64,000 nucleotides of DNA from a virus. The position numbers and the translations under genes are program-made. The stretch is from positions 79,619-143,618 of IMG/VR virus record IMGVR_UViG_3300042374_001687; one strand, 5' to 3'. The notes under the pieces were generated by a model. That model saw only the letters and a list, made by a program, of their open reading frames with translations, made no database searches and was not told the DNA's origin. Of the stretch, positions 17,900 to 27,057 are shown piece by piece. How positions within the stretch are numbered: the stretch's first letter is position 1; each line of letters opens with the position of its first letter.

Positions 17900-17917
17900 C
17901 AAATAGGAGGGACCCAC

Positions 17918-18637
17918 ATGAATCTGTTGCTAGAGCATGACCAGACGCCGGGCACTGTTTACGAGAATAGACTTATTCTCGGAGGCGGATGCTGCGCCGT
18001 ACTAAACGAGATGGACTTGCACGAGTCCGCCGGAACCGGCGGGAATGTCGTCAAGTTCAGGGGCAAGTTTCAAGAAGCCGACGCGATCAACAAGAACAAG
18101 AGGACATACCCGTTCAGTGTTCTGGACGATAATGTCAAGAGCCTCATGGAGACCATTTCCAGCGGCGGCCTCATCGGCGAGCTGGACCACCCCACGGACA
18201 GCATAGTCCACTTCACGAACGCCTCCCACAAGATCACAAAACTCTGGTGGGAGGGTAAGACCCTCATGGGTGAAGGGGTAATACTGAACACTCCCCACGG
18301 CAAGATACTCAAGGCGCTCATCAACGACGGCGTCCGAGTGGGAATCAGCAGCCGCGGGGTTGGTAACGGAAAGGTGAACGAGAACGGAATACTTGTCATC
18401 GGCGAGAGCTACAAGCTCATAACCTTTGATGCTGTCGCCGACCCGAGCACCAGCCAGGCTTTCCAGGAAAAAGTGGTTTCCAAAGAGAGCGTGACCCCCA
18501 AGACAGTCCAGCAGGAAGTTCATTCGGTTAAAAATGAAACCAGCAGCATACATACTCTGAGCAAAGAGCTCATTCTTGCTGCTTTCGGCGGGATTGTTCA
18601 ACAACAAGCCAGAGTTATTAAAGAGAGGACAAACTAA
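17918..18637 (+). CDS. Prohead core protease (gp21-like, peptidase S77)
   Basis: 239 residues. It cleaves core, scaffold and capsid precursors after (L/I)xE during head maturation. The catalytic His is H91 in GLIGELDHP and the catalytic Ser is in VGISSRGVG (S144/S145), the signature of T4 gp21-type proteases. A helical C-terminal tail from about 180 (ESVTPKTVQQEV) is probably removed on self-processing. AGGAGG precedes the ATG. The stop TAA overlaps the scaffold ATG by one base (TAATG). Confidence 0.94.
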   Translation: MNLLLEHDQTPGTVYENRLILGGGCCAVLNEMDLHESAGTGGNVVKFRGKFQEADAINKNKRTYPFSVLDDNVKSLMETISSGGLIGELDHPTDSIVHFTNASHKITKLWWEGKTLMGEGVILNTPHGKILKALINDGVRVGISSRGVGNGKVNENGILVIGESYKLITFDAVADPSTSQAFQEKVVSKESVTPKTVQQEVHSVKNETSSIHTLSKELILAAFGGIVQQQARVIKERTN

Positions 18638-19551
18638 TGGAAAAAATTGTAGAGGCTTTGACCAAACTGCTCCCCGAGGACGCCGTCACGGAAGTCACCG
18701 AGGCAGTCAAGAACGAACTGGAAGGTGCCAAGCAGGCGTACGAGCAAGAGTTCAACTCCAAGCTCGAGGAAGCCTATGCAGAACTTTCCGAGGAACTGAA
18801 GACCGCCGAGGAGACCGCCATCCAAGGCTATAAGGAAGCGTACGCGATCATCCAGGATCTCCGCAGCCGCCTTGAGACGCAGCAGAAGGAATTCGAGGCC
18901 TCGATGGAAGAGGGCTACGAGGAGGCCTACCAGATGCTGCTCGCCGAGAAGGGCAAGAACGAGAACCTCGAGGTAGAGATGTACGAGCAGTTCAATACAA
19001 AACTCCAGGAGATGAAGGAGTACATGGTCGACAAGGTCGACGCCTTCCTCCAGTACAAGGGCGCCGAGATATACGAATCGGCCCACAAGGAAATCACGAG
19101 CGATCCGAGACTGGTGGAGCACAAGTCCGCCCTCGACAAGGTCGTGGAATGCGTTGCCAACTACATCGGGGACGAAGAGTTCGCCGGTGTCAACAACGCG
19201 AAGGTTGAAGAAATCGCCCGCAAGGCTGAGGAACTCAAGAGCCAGGTCAAGATCCTGGAGGCTAGGAACATCAGACTGAGCGCCGAGAACACGAAACTCA
19301 CCGAGGCCGTCAGGGAGACCCAGAAGGTCATCACCGAATCGGTCGAGGCCGAGAAGAAAGAAAGAGCAGAAAAGGCAAAGAATGTGCAGGGGAGAGGACG
19401 TGCCGTCAACGACTCTGAGCTTGTTGCCGAATGGAATAACAATAAGTCCGAAGAAAAGAAGCCAAACGTTGACACAACATTGGTCGAAAGTCTCGATCCT
19501 GACTTGCTTCGTCAAATGCAGGTCCTAGCCGGAACGAAAAACAACGACTGA
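18637..19551 (+). CDS. Prohead scaffold protein (gp22-like)
   Basis: 304 residues, acidic and almost wholly helical/coiled coil (AYEQEFNSKLEEAYAEL and similar runs), typical of T4 gp22, which fills the prohead and is then destroyed by the protease. Several (L/I)xE sites occur. It lies directly between protease and major capsid genes with a 1-nt overlap to the former. No membrane segment or enzymatic motif was seen. Confidence 0.9.
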   Translation: MEKIVEALTKLLPEDAVTEVTEAVKNELEGAKQAYEQEFNSKLEEAYAELSEELKTAEETAIQGYKEAYAIIQDLRSRLETQQKEFEASMEEGYEEAYQMLLAEKGKNENLEVEMYEQFNTKLQEMKEYMVDKVDAFLQYKGAEIYESAHKEITSDPRLVEHKSALDKVVECVANYIGDEEFAGVNNAKVEEIARKAEELKSQVKILEARNIRLSAENTKLTEAVRETQKVITESVEAEKKERAEKAKNVQGRGRAVNDSELVAEWNNNKSEEKKPNVDTTLVESLDPDLLRQMQVLAGTKNND

Positions 19552-19587
19552 TCAGAATCTTTAGTATAACCAAGGAGAAAACCAAAA

Positions 19588-21015
19588 ATGCAAGCAAATG
19601 CAAAGTTCCTAAATGAAGCAAGGGAGCTGGAATCTCGTTGGGCGCAAACAGGTTTGCTAGAGAACATAAGCGACAAGTACACACGTTCTTGCACTGCCGT
19701 TCTCCTCGAAAACCAGCGTCTCATCAACGAGAACTCGACCGACTCGGGCGACGTCGCCCAGTTCAAGAGGATCTCGATTCCGCTCGTCCGTAGAATTTAC
19801 CCCCAGCTGATCGCCAACAAGGTGGTCTCGGTTCAGCCGTTGCTCGGCCCGACCGGCCTCGTCTATTACCTCCGTTTTAGATACGGCAGCAACAAGGGCA
19901 GCGTCCGTGGAGCCACCAAGAGCGGCTTCCCCACAGACGACGCCAACTCGCTCCAGCAGCTCGCCAGCGGCGATGCCAACCTGAGCGTCTACTACTCGCA
20001 CCAGTTCGTTGAGAACGAGACGAGTGCCACAGACGCCGGCGGCACCAGCACCAGCGTGACGCTTGAGCACACCCCGGTTCTCGCCGGAACCGTGACCGGC
20101 ACCGTCTATGACGGTGACGTCGCCGTCCAGACCTTCGTGGTCTCGGAAAGCGGCTCGTTCACGTTCCACGACATCGGATCGCCCTCGGCCAAGGTCACCA
20201 GCGCCACGCTGAACCTGACCACAGGCGAGATGGGCCTGACTTGGAACAGCGACCCGGGTGCCAACCATGTTACCGTCTCGTACGAGTACAACATGGAATG
20301 CAACCAGGACCTCCCCGAAATCAACCTCGTTGTTGAGTCGGAAGAGATCGCCGCCAAGACCCGCAAGTTGAAGGCCGTGTGGAGCTACGAGGCCCAGCAG
20401 GACCTCCGCAGTCAGCACAACCTCGACGCCGAGGCCGAGCTCACAGCCGTTCTGGCTCAAGAGATCAACCTCGAGATCGACCGTGAAGTTCTCAGCGACC
20501 TCCGCAACAACGCGGGCACAGTCGCCTCGTGGGACTTCAATACCGCCCTTGGTGATACCATCAAGGAAAAGTATGAGTCGCTCTACGTCAAGGTCGTCGA
20601 AGTCAGCAACGTGGTGCATCGCAAGACGCTCCGCGGCGGCTGCAACTGGCTCGTCACCAGCCCCGAAGTTGCCTCGATCTTCGAGACAGCCACCGCTGGT
20701 TTCGCTCCGGCCCCCTCGGAAGGCTTCACATCGTCGCTCGGCATCCAGTATGTCGGCACCGTGAACAACCGTTGGAGACTCTACAAGGATCCGCTGTTCC
20801 CGACGGGACAGATCCTCATGGGTTACAAGGGTGACTCGTACATGGACAGTGGTTACTTCTACTGCCCGTACGTGCCGCTTACCCAGACGCCAGTCGTGCT
20901 CGATCCCGAGTCCTTCTGCCCGCGTAAGGGAATACTTACCCGCTATGGTAAGAAGCTCCTCCGCGAAGGCGCGAAGTTCTACGCCAGACTCAGCGTTGCT
21001 AATTTTGTGATTTAG
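19588..21015 (+). CDS. Major capsid protein (gp23-like)
   Basis: 475 residues, HK97 fold of the T4 gp23 branch. The N-terminal propeptide runs to about residue 48, where ENQRLINE gives an I-x-E site for the prohead protease; the mature protein would begin NSTDSGDVAQF. RISIPLVRRIYPQLIANKVV is the conserved gp23 N-arm, and GPTGLVYYLRFRYG follows. A 60-residue beta-rich insertion (about 140-225) corresponds to the gp23 insertion domain. AAGGAG precedes the ATG. Codon use is strongly C/G-ending, as expected for a highly expressed gene. Confidence 0.95.
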   Translation: MQANAKFLNEARELESRWAQTGLLENISDKYTRSCTAVLLENQRLINENSTDSGDVAQFKRISIPLVRRIYPQLIANKVVSVQPLLGPTGLVYYLRFRYGSNKGSVRGATKSGFPTDDANSLQQLASGDANLSVYYSHQFVENETSATDAGGTSTSVTLEHTPVLAGTVTGTVYDGDVAVQTFVVSESGSFTFHDIGSPSAKVTSATLNLTTGEMGLTWNSDPGANHVTVSYEYNMECNQDLPEINLVVESEEIAAKTRKLKAVWSYEAQQDLRSQHNLDAEAELTAVLAQEINLEIDREVLSDLRNNAGTVASWDFNTALGDTIKEKYESLYVKVVEVSNVVHRKTLRGGCNWLVTSPEVASIFETATAGFAPAPSEGFTSSLGIQYVGTVNNRWRLYKDPLFPTGQILMGYKGDSYMDSGYFYCPYVPLTQTPVVLDPESFCPRKGILTRYGKKLLREGAKFYARLSVANFVI

Positions 21016-21052
21016 CGGAAACCCTTGCTGAACGCAAAGAGTTACGAACAGA

Positions 21053-21083
21053 AACCCTCGGCAGAAATGCTGGGGGTTTTTTG
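21053..21083 (+). terminator. Intrinsic terminator after major capsid gene
   Basis: AACCCTCGGCA-GAAA-TGCTGGGGGTT stem followed by T-rich sequence. Confidence 0.85.
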
Positions 21084-21086
21084 TTT

Positions 21087-22265
21087 TCATTCATATGGTT
21101 TGTGCGTAACCACGACTTCCTTTTTGCCCAATATGTCAAGAAGATTGATGCCTAGAGCATGGATGTCTTTCTTCAAAAAAATATTGTACTCAATATTAGG
21201 ATTATTTTTGACATATTCTCTTGCGCAATCGTACTTCATCTGGGTCTCCAGACTATCGTGAAGATAATCCGCTTTGATTTCGCAAAGAGACAAAACTGAA
21301 TTGTTTTGATACTTGACCAAGAAGTCAGGAAAATAAAGACCGATATTGCCATTGTCTTTCTTGTAGGGAATACAGAAGGGTTCATAATCGTACCATTCAA
21401 CCAATTCTGAATGATCCAAGTGCCAATGGTAAATCAATTCAAATCCAGACCTGAACATGGGATTGGACTTCTTGCACTTTATAGAATCGTAATTACCCCG
21501 CCAAGTGTTCTTGTGCCCAGCATTCCATTTTCCTTGAAGTATTAGTTCAGTTATGGTTTCCCTCTGCTTCTGGTTCCACTCCTCCGGCCTGACGATACCC
21601 TTTGCCCAAGGGTTCGCCCACGACTCGGCCAGCCACTCCTTGCAGTTCTCACGGAGGTAGTCCTTCATCTCCGGCAATTGGTTGTAGTGTTCTACTCCGT
21701 AGCGCTGGAGGGTGGTCTGAGCCATCTTTACCCTGACCTCGGGGGCTTGGGCGGCGTTCTCGACCCCATAGCGCTCTAAGTTGGTCTTCCTTGCTTTCTT
21801 CTTAATCTCCTCGGCTTGCATGGGATTGTCTACGCCGTATTTATCTTGCACGGTTTGTCGCTGACGCTCCTTGGTCTCGTCAAGGTGCATGGGGTGTTCC
21901 ACCCCGTACCTCTCCAAGGATGTCTGCCGGTGCTTCTCCACCCACTGCTTCTTAAAGTCCTCATCCTTGAACTTCGCTTTCCTTTTTTCCACAAGTTCCT
22001 TCTTGTTCATGGGCATTTCCGTGCCGTACTTCTTGAGGCAGGTCTTCTTGGCCTTCTCCTTGATTTCCTTTTTTTTCATGGGATTCTTGCTCTTGAGGAA
22101 GCACTTGCGACATATGTGCTTTCCCTCGTTATCCCTGAAGTTCTTCTCGGCGTAGCGGAGTTTGAGCATCCGTTCACGCCCGCATTCATCAAAGCCCCCG
22201 TCGCAGTCATACTTGATCTTGACCTCGTGGCCCGGCAGTTTGCCCTCAATTTTTTCTAAATACAT
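21087..22265 (-). CDS. PD-(D/E)XK homing-type endonuclease with repeated basic motifs
   Basis: 392 residues. A zinc-knuckle-like start (CDGGFDECG, HICRKCF) is followed by five or six copies of a motif of the form K-x-T-x-LERYGVEHPMQ, a repeat seen in phage homing-endonuclease proteins and likely to bind DNA. The C-terminus has FELIYHW, then YFPDFLVKYQ and LCEIKAD, i.e. the E...PD...E-x-K catalytic series. It lies just 3' of the capsid gene, a classic homing target. The ATG at 22265 has no strong ribosome site. Confidence 0.8.
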   Translation of the reverse strand: MYLEKIEGKLPGHEVKIKYDCDGGFDECGRERMLKLRYAEKNFRDNEGKHICRKCFLKSKNPMKKKEIKEKAKKTCLKKYGTEMPMNKKELVEKRKAKFKDEDFKKQWVEKHRQTSLERYGVEHPMHLDETKERQRQTVQDKYGVDNPMQAEEIKKKARKTNLERYGVENAAQAPEVRVKMAQTTLQRYGVEHYNQLPEMKDYLRENCKEWLAESWANPWAKGIVRPEEWNQKQRETITELILQGKWNAGHKNTWRGNYDSIKCKKSNPMFRSGFELIYHWHLDHSELVEWYDYEPFCIPYKKDNGNIGLYFPDFLVKYQNNSVLSLCEIKADYLHDSLETQMKYDCAREYVKNNPNIEYNIFLKKDIHALGINLLDILGKKEVVVTHKPYE

Positions 22266-22291
22266 ATTGATTTCTCCGATTGATTGACTAT

Positions 22292-22297
22292 TATATA
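22292..22297 (+). promoter_or_regulatory. Start-proximal TATATA box
   Basis: TATATA 6 nt before the ATG at 22304 with no Shine-Dalgarno between; it fits the leaderless-promoter pattern. Confidence 0.5.
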
Positions 22298-22303
22298 TGT
22301 AGT

Positions 22304-23848
22304 ATGACAGACATAAAAAATCAATATCAAATGGCCAATATAATAGTGCTTGATGAAATCAAGGAACCTACATGGATGAAAAGGACGCTGGCGGCCGAGA
22401 GGGTAGCGAATCCGAATACATTCATCTTTTTCAGGCACGAATGGAACGAGCGTTCGGAGCATATACTTTCACACATCAATTCCTATTCGCAGGATCGGTT
22501 CAAAATACATGCACGAAAGTGCACCGTCAAAAAGATCAGGTCTAAGCAGCATAGGGATTTTTGCGACCTCCACCACATCCAAGGATCAAACAAACTAACC
22601 CTCTCTGCGTTCGGGATATTTTTAGGCGACGATCTTCTGGGCGTTCTGTCGCTCGGAAGGCATAACAGAGACAGCAAGGCGACTGTGCTTGATCGTCTGT
22701 GTTTTAAGGCGGGGTGGCGGGTTGTGGGTGGAGCCAGCAGACTTTTCTCCGCCGCCAAGAAATGGGCCTTGGAGAACGGCATCTATTCCATAGTCAGTTT
22801 CAGCGACAACAGAATGAGCCTGGGTACGGTTTACGAAAGGCTAGGTTTTGAGATTGATTGCGAACTGCCTCCCGATTACATCTACATCAAGGCTGACGAC
22901 CCCGGCGTCGCCTTCAGCAAACAGAGCCAGCGCAAGAAAGTCACCGGATGTCCTTCCGATGTGACCGAGAAGGAGTGGGCAAGCAGGCAGGGCCTTGTTC
23001 AGGCTTTCGACGCCGGAAAGAAGAGGTGGTTGCTCAAACTCCGATTGCACAAAGAAGTGCCGTTGAAGAGCAGGAGGCAGGGATATTACGAGACGAAAAA
23101 GGCCAACCCTAGGGTTTTGTACTACCAGTCCAGCTACGAACTGAAAGCGGCAACCATATTGGACGAGATGGACGATGTGAATTCTTACATTAGCCAGCAC
23201 ACTTTCACGATGGACGGAAGGGAGAGGGTAACTGATTTCATAGTAACATGGAAGGACGGATCAAAAACCATACTTGAAATCAAGCCGGAAAGGAGGATTG
23301 AACAGTTCAGAGAGCAGATAGGGGACAACAAGGAGTACGCTAGGCGGAACGGGTGGAAGTTCCAAATATGGACGGAGAAAGAACTCGGATTCCAAACCGA
23401 GTATTTCGCGACCAAGTGGGCCGACGAGTTCATATCAAAGATCACCAAAGTAGACTTCGTTCAAGAGAGAAAGGACAGAAATCTCACCAAGTCAAAGAAA
23501 TACTATGCCGAGAAGATCGCCACCAACAAGGTCTCCGTCTTCTGCGAGTACTGCCAGACGACGCATGAGGCTCTTAGATTGACTCACGACAAGAACATAG
23601 CCCGCAACGGCCGGTACATTTGTGAACGCGAGGGAGGGCATATAGCGGGCAGCAAGCCCAAGCTCCATCTCAGAAAGGACAACCCCCATGCCGCCGATGG
23701 GAAGAAGCAGTGCTTGGGTTGCAAGCAAGTTCTATCCTTTGATAATTTCGGCACGGACAAGGTTCGTGCGGACGGGTACGCCAGCAAGTGCAAGGAGTGC
23801 AGGAGGAAGGCGGCGAACGAGAAATATGCCAAGAAGAAGGCTACTTGA
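22304..23848 (+). CDS. Hef-like homing endonuclease: GNAT-like domain, PD-(D/E)XK domain, zinc fingers
   Basis: 514 residues from the ATG at 22304; 22280 is a TTG alternative. The N-terminal half (HARKCTVKKIRSKQHRDFCD, GVLSLGRHNRDSK, VVGGASRLFSAA) is the acetyltransferase-like domain found before Hef-type homing nucleases. The nuclease domain has SSYELKAATILDE, VTDFIVTWKDG and ILEIKPE, matching E...D...E-x-K. Two Cys clusters at the end (CEYC...C...H and CLGCKQ...CKECR) are zinc fingers. It is divergent from the other nuclease next to the capsid gene. Confidence 0.82.
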   Translation: MTDIKNQYQMANIIVLDEIKEPTWMKRTLAAERVANPNTFIFFRHEWNERSEHILSHINSYSQDRFKIHARKCTVKKIRSKQHRDFCDLHHIQGSNKLTLSAFGIFLGDDLLGVLSLGRHNRDSKATVLDRLCFKAGWRVVGGASRLFSAAKKWALENGIYSIVSFSDNRMSLGTVYERLGFEIDCELPPDYIYIKADDPGVAFSKQSQRKKVTGCPSDVTEKEWASRQGLVQAFDAGKKRWLLKLRLHKEVPLKSRRQGYYETKKANPRVLYYQSSYELKAATILDEMDDVNSYISQHTFTMDGRERVTDFIVTWKDGSKTILEIKPERRIEQFREQIGDNKEYARRNGWKFQIWTEKELGFQTEYFATKWADEFISKITKVDFVQERKDRNLTKSKKYYAEKIATNKVSVFCEYCQTTHEALRLTHDKNIARNGRYICEREGGHIAGSKPKLHLRKDNPHAADGKKQCLGCKQVLSFDNFGTDKVRADGYASKCKECRRKAANEKYAKKKAT

Positions 23849-23886
23849 TGGCCCCTACAAACTCCTCAATCAACTTTGGTATATTT

Positions 23887-24096
23887 TCATAGTCCCAGTA
23901 GGTGCCATATCAATTTTTTACCTGATCCAGCAGTGACTTTTTCCGGAGTTAAATCTCCATTTTGAATCAAAATGCACGCCAAATTGACAACTGGGAGATC
24001 TTTCAGATTTACAATCTTGTATAGATGCTTATACTTATTCTTTTGGTGAAGAGTTTGCAGATAATTTTTGTAATCAGTGTGTTTGATTTTATACAT
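23887..24096 (-). CDS. Short AT-rich hypothetical ORF at cassette end
   Basis: 69 residues, basic, AT-rich like the cassette beside it and 13 nt downstream of the GT2-GT9 gene. No ribosome site is visible and the family is not recognised. Just below its stop, another minus-strand frame (end at 23846) reads DYENIPKLIEEFVGAIK and a stop, so this could be a frameshifted or truncated gene. Confidence 0.4.
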   Translation of the reverse strand: MYKIKHTDYKNYLQTLHQKNKYKHLYKIVNLKDLPVVNLACILIQNGDLTPEKVTAGSGKKLIWHLLGL

Positions 24097-24109
24097 GGGG
24101 TAGGAGTAT

Positions 24110-26356
24110 TCACATTAAACTTCTTATAATTTGAGAACAATAAGATTCATAAGACAACAATTGTTGTGAAATAAACTCAACCCTGTCGCCCACAGTTTTA
24201 CCTTGCCCTTCAAATATTGGGTTGTAAAAAATAGGATTATTAAATTGTAAGTTTAAAATTTCTTTGTGGAAAACTCTAAGATTTTCAAATATATTGATCC
24301 AATTAAACTTAAAATCGTCTTTTATGAATTTATCTATCGAGCTTACAAGTTCCTTTGAATTAAAATTAATACTTCTAAAATCTCTTCTTATATCAAAGTG
24401 ATAGGAAGGCTCAAGATTTAAGTGATAATCACCACCACCATCACCAGAATTTAAATTATAAAAACAACCACTATTTTGATATCTGTATATTTTTGTCATT
24501 GGATTTATCGGACCATAAATTATAAAACTAGGTGTGTTTAGTAGTTGTGCAATATGAGAAGGCCCAGAGTCTATGCCTATAAAAAGAAATGCATTATTTA
24601 TAAAAACAAACATATCTTTTATAGATCCAACATCCCTTTGATCGAATAAAATATTTTTGTTTTTATATTCTTCTATTTTTTTTTCATACTCATTACAATA
24701 AAATTTATTTTCTTTTTTGAGTCTTTGTCCAATTAAAACAATTTTATAATCCCCAGAAAGATAATCTATCAGATCTATAAACTTATCTTGCTTTGGCATC
24801 CTTCCTTCAAAACCTACTCTTTGAGAATCCAGATGTAGCACCACATATTTTTCTTCGATAGGATTAAAGTTAGAATCAAATTTTTCTATAAATTGCTTGA
24901 TCAAGTAAGGGTTTGTATCTGTTTCAACAACATTTAGTTTTGCACATATCAAATCAATAGTGTGCATTGGGTATGAATAATTTAAACTAGTCAAATTGTA
25001 AATTGTATCATAATTTGCTTGATCAAAATCATTTACGATTTTTATTTTTGGTAGAAGTTCGTATAGAAAATTAAGTTTATTTGTGGACAAAGATATGTCA
25101 ACATTATTTAATTTATGTTGCATTAAGCAACTAGAGACAGGGTATAGTGCATCTACCATATCTCCAAAACCATCTACATTCAAATTTATCAATATTCTGT
25201 TTTTAAATTCTTTTGATTTTAATGATAAATATTTTCGCCATCTACAAAGAAATTTAGATCTATTTAATTCAACAATAGAGTTTTTAATTGATTCTGGTAT
25301 TTTATTTGAGCTTTGTGCTCTTTTATGATAAATTTTTATATTTATGTTTTCTTGCTCAAATCCAATTTGTTTTGCCCGTAGACAAAAATCTACATCCTCG
25401 AAATAAAAATATCTATATAGGTTATCAAAACCGGACAATTGTTTAAAAACACAAGATCTTATGAATAAAACAGAGCCTTCGCTATAGTCTGGTGTTTGTT
25501 TATATTGAGTTTTAATATCGTGTCCACATCCAAATTCATTTACAAATTGAGGCAGATTAGATGAACCTACTATAGCGACATTTGGTCTTGATTCGAAAAT
25601 ATAAACCGCCTCATTCAGCCAATTAAAATCTTCTATTTCAATGTCATCGTTTAAACACAAAAACAAATCGCTTTCTTGTTGATCAAAGTTTTTGTTGTGC
25701 CCTTTGCCATAACCTATATTATAGTTGTTGTAAAAACAAACTGATAGATATTTAAGTTCTGATTTAATTTGAAGGCAAGCGTCTTTTATAATTTCTTGAT
25801 TACAATCAAAAGAATTATTTCTAATAAATAGTGTTATACTCTCACACCCCATTAGCTCCAATTGCTTGAAAATTCCATAACATGTTTTTTTAATGAAATC
25901 TACTACAGATTGTTCTGGCTGGTATAGCAAAACGGATACTAACACTTTGGTTTTTGGTGACATTTTATACAGCTTGTTTTGAACGTAGTGCTCTGTTGGT
26001 AAATCGAGCATGGATTTTTTGTATATCCTTTTTTCTTTTGAACCGTGTAGTAGAAAATGTTGTGCTGCTTTTTCTTTTGAGTCTAAGTGTTTTAACTCCT
26101 TGTATCTTTCAACATATGAGATCCAATCAAAATCTTTTGGTATCAAATTCTCTAGCTGGCTTTTATTTTTAAAATTATTGGGTGCATAAGTTTTATAATG
26201 ATAAAATAACCTGTGTTTGTCGTCATAGTTATTCTCCGTGCAATAAGGCTGATAAAAATTTTTGGTTTCGGGATTTTGAGTTTGATAAAACGCTTCATCG
26301 AAATCTTCATCAATAGAATTGACTTCATAAAATTCTTTTATGTTTAAAATTTTCAT
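24110..26356 (-). CDS. Two-domain glycosyltransferase, GT2 fused to GT9
   Basis: 748 residues, about 30% GC. An N-terminal module (FYQPYCTENNYDDKHRLFYH) is shared with the protein encoded at 27057-28364. Next comes a GT2 domain with a DXD-type site in LCLNDDIEIEDF and an acceptor motif YRYFYFEDVDFCLRAKQIGF. The C-terminal half has the GT9 (heptosyltransferase) signature FIGIDSGPSHIAQLLNTPS. The combination suggests building or extending a lipopolysaccharide-like or virion glycan. Its start overlaps the sulfotransferase stop by ATGA. Confidence 0.82.
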   Translation of the reverse strand: MKILNIKEFYEVNSIDEDFDEAFYQTQNPETKNFYQPYCTENNYDDKHRLFYHYKTYAPNNFKNKSQLENLIPKDFDWISYVERYKELKHLDSKEKAAQHFLLHGSKEKRIYKKSMLDLPTEHYVQNKLYKMSPKTKVLVSVLLYQPEQSVVDFIKKTCYGIFKQLELMGCESITLFIRNNSFDCNQEIIKDACLQIKSELKYLSVCFYNNYNIGYGKGHNKNFDQQESDLFLCLNDDIEIEDFNWLNEAVYIFESRPNVAIVGSSNLPQFVNEFGCGHDIKTQYKQTPDYSEGSVLFIRSCVFKQLSGFDNLYRYFYFEDVDFCLRAKQIGFEQENINIKIYHKRAQSSNKIPESIKNSIVELNRSKFLCRWRKYLSLKSKEFKNRILINLNVDGFGDMVDALYPVSSCLMQHKLNNVDISLSTNKLNFLYELLPKIKIVNDFDQANYDTIYNLTSLNYSYPMHTIDLICAKLNVVETDTNPYLIKQFIEKFDSNFNPIEEKYVVLHLDSQRVGFEGRMPKQDKFIDLIDYLSGDYKIVLIGQRLKKENKFYCNEYEKKIEEYKNKNILFDQRDVGSIKDMFVFINNAFLFIGIDSGPSHIAQLLNTPSFIIYGPINPMTKIYRYQNSGCFYNLNSGDGGGDYHLNLEPSYHFDIRRDFRSINFNSKELVSSIDKFIKDDFKFNWINIFENLRVFHKEILNLQFNNPIFYNPIFEGQGKTVGDRVEFISQQLLSYESYCSQIIRSLM

Positions 26357-27057
26357 AAGTAAAAATTCTCTATAAGATCTAATTCTAATTTAAGTTTTTT
26401 TTCCAGATAGTTTTTTAAATTTTCGTTAATTTTTAAATCTTCTTTTTTGTTTTTGATATTGTTATATACATTTTTTAATTTTAGCGAAAAGGGATTAATT
26501 TGGTTAAATCTATCAATACAAGTCTGCATTTTTTCTTGGATAAAAATAAAGTTATATTTTTTAATTTCTTCTTTTGCTATTTCAAATTTTTCTTCTAAGC
26601 TTTTATCCTCATAGCCACAAAGCATATTCATTGTTTCGTGCCCAAATTTTGATATAAAACTATTTAATTCGTCTATTTTTAAATCTTTTGGATGCTTTTT
26701 TTCAAAAAACAAACAGTGACTTATAAATCTGCTTATAGGATTTCTTATGGTAAAAATTCTATAGGTCTCCTCTTGTTTTAAATTAAATTGATCTTCTATA
26801 AAGTTCGCGTAACTATGATCTATAAAAGCCTTTGTTCCTTTGTGTATTGCTTTTATGCAACACATATCTCTATGAAGACTTATATTCCCATGTGTTAGCA
26901 TAGAAATATAAGTCGGATTGTTTGAAAAATATTCGTTTTCTTTAAAAGCATCATGAAATGAATGCCTTAGGCTGCTCCCTGCACATTTTGCCACATGATT
27001 TAATACTAAGTATCTAAACACTAGTAAATCCTTGTATATCCAAAACCTTGTTTCCAT
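26353..27057 (-). CDS. Sulfotransferase family protein
   Basis: 234 residues, AT-rich. LNHVAKCAGSSLRHSFHDAF is the 5'-PAPS loop and YRIFTIRNPISRFISH the 3'-PAPS motif of carbohydrate sulfotransferases (Sulfotransfer_2 type). The end is Lys/Asn-rich and helical. It is coupled to both neighbours: TAATG with the upstream RgpF-like gene and ATGA with the GT2-GT9 gene. The likely acceptor is the glycan made by these neighbours; this is inference. Confidence 0.78.
   Translation of the reverse strand: METRFWIYKDLLVFRYLVLNHVAKCAGSSLRHSFHDAFKENEYFSNNPTYISMLTHGNISLHRDMCCIKAIHKGTKAFIDHSYANFIEDQFNLKQEETYRIFTIRNPISRFISHCLFFEKKHPKDLKIDELNSFISKFGHETMNMLCGYEDKSLEEKFEIAKEEIKKYNFIFIQEKMQTCIDRFNQINPFSLKLKNVYNNIKNKKEDLKINENLKNYLEKKLKLELDLIENFYL

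Noticed and set aside
18634-19515. 293-residue ORF antisense to the scaffold gene
   Set aside because: Leu/Val/Asp-rich complement of Glu/Lys coiled-coil codons; not a real protein.
19657-21090. 477-residue ORF antisense to the major capsid gene
   Set aside because: A shadow of the strong C/G third-position bias of the capsid gene; no start signal.
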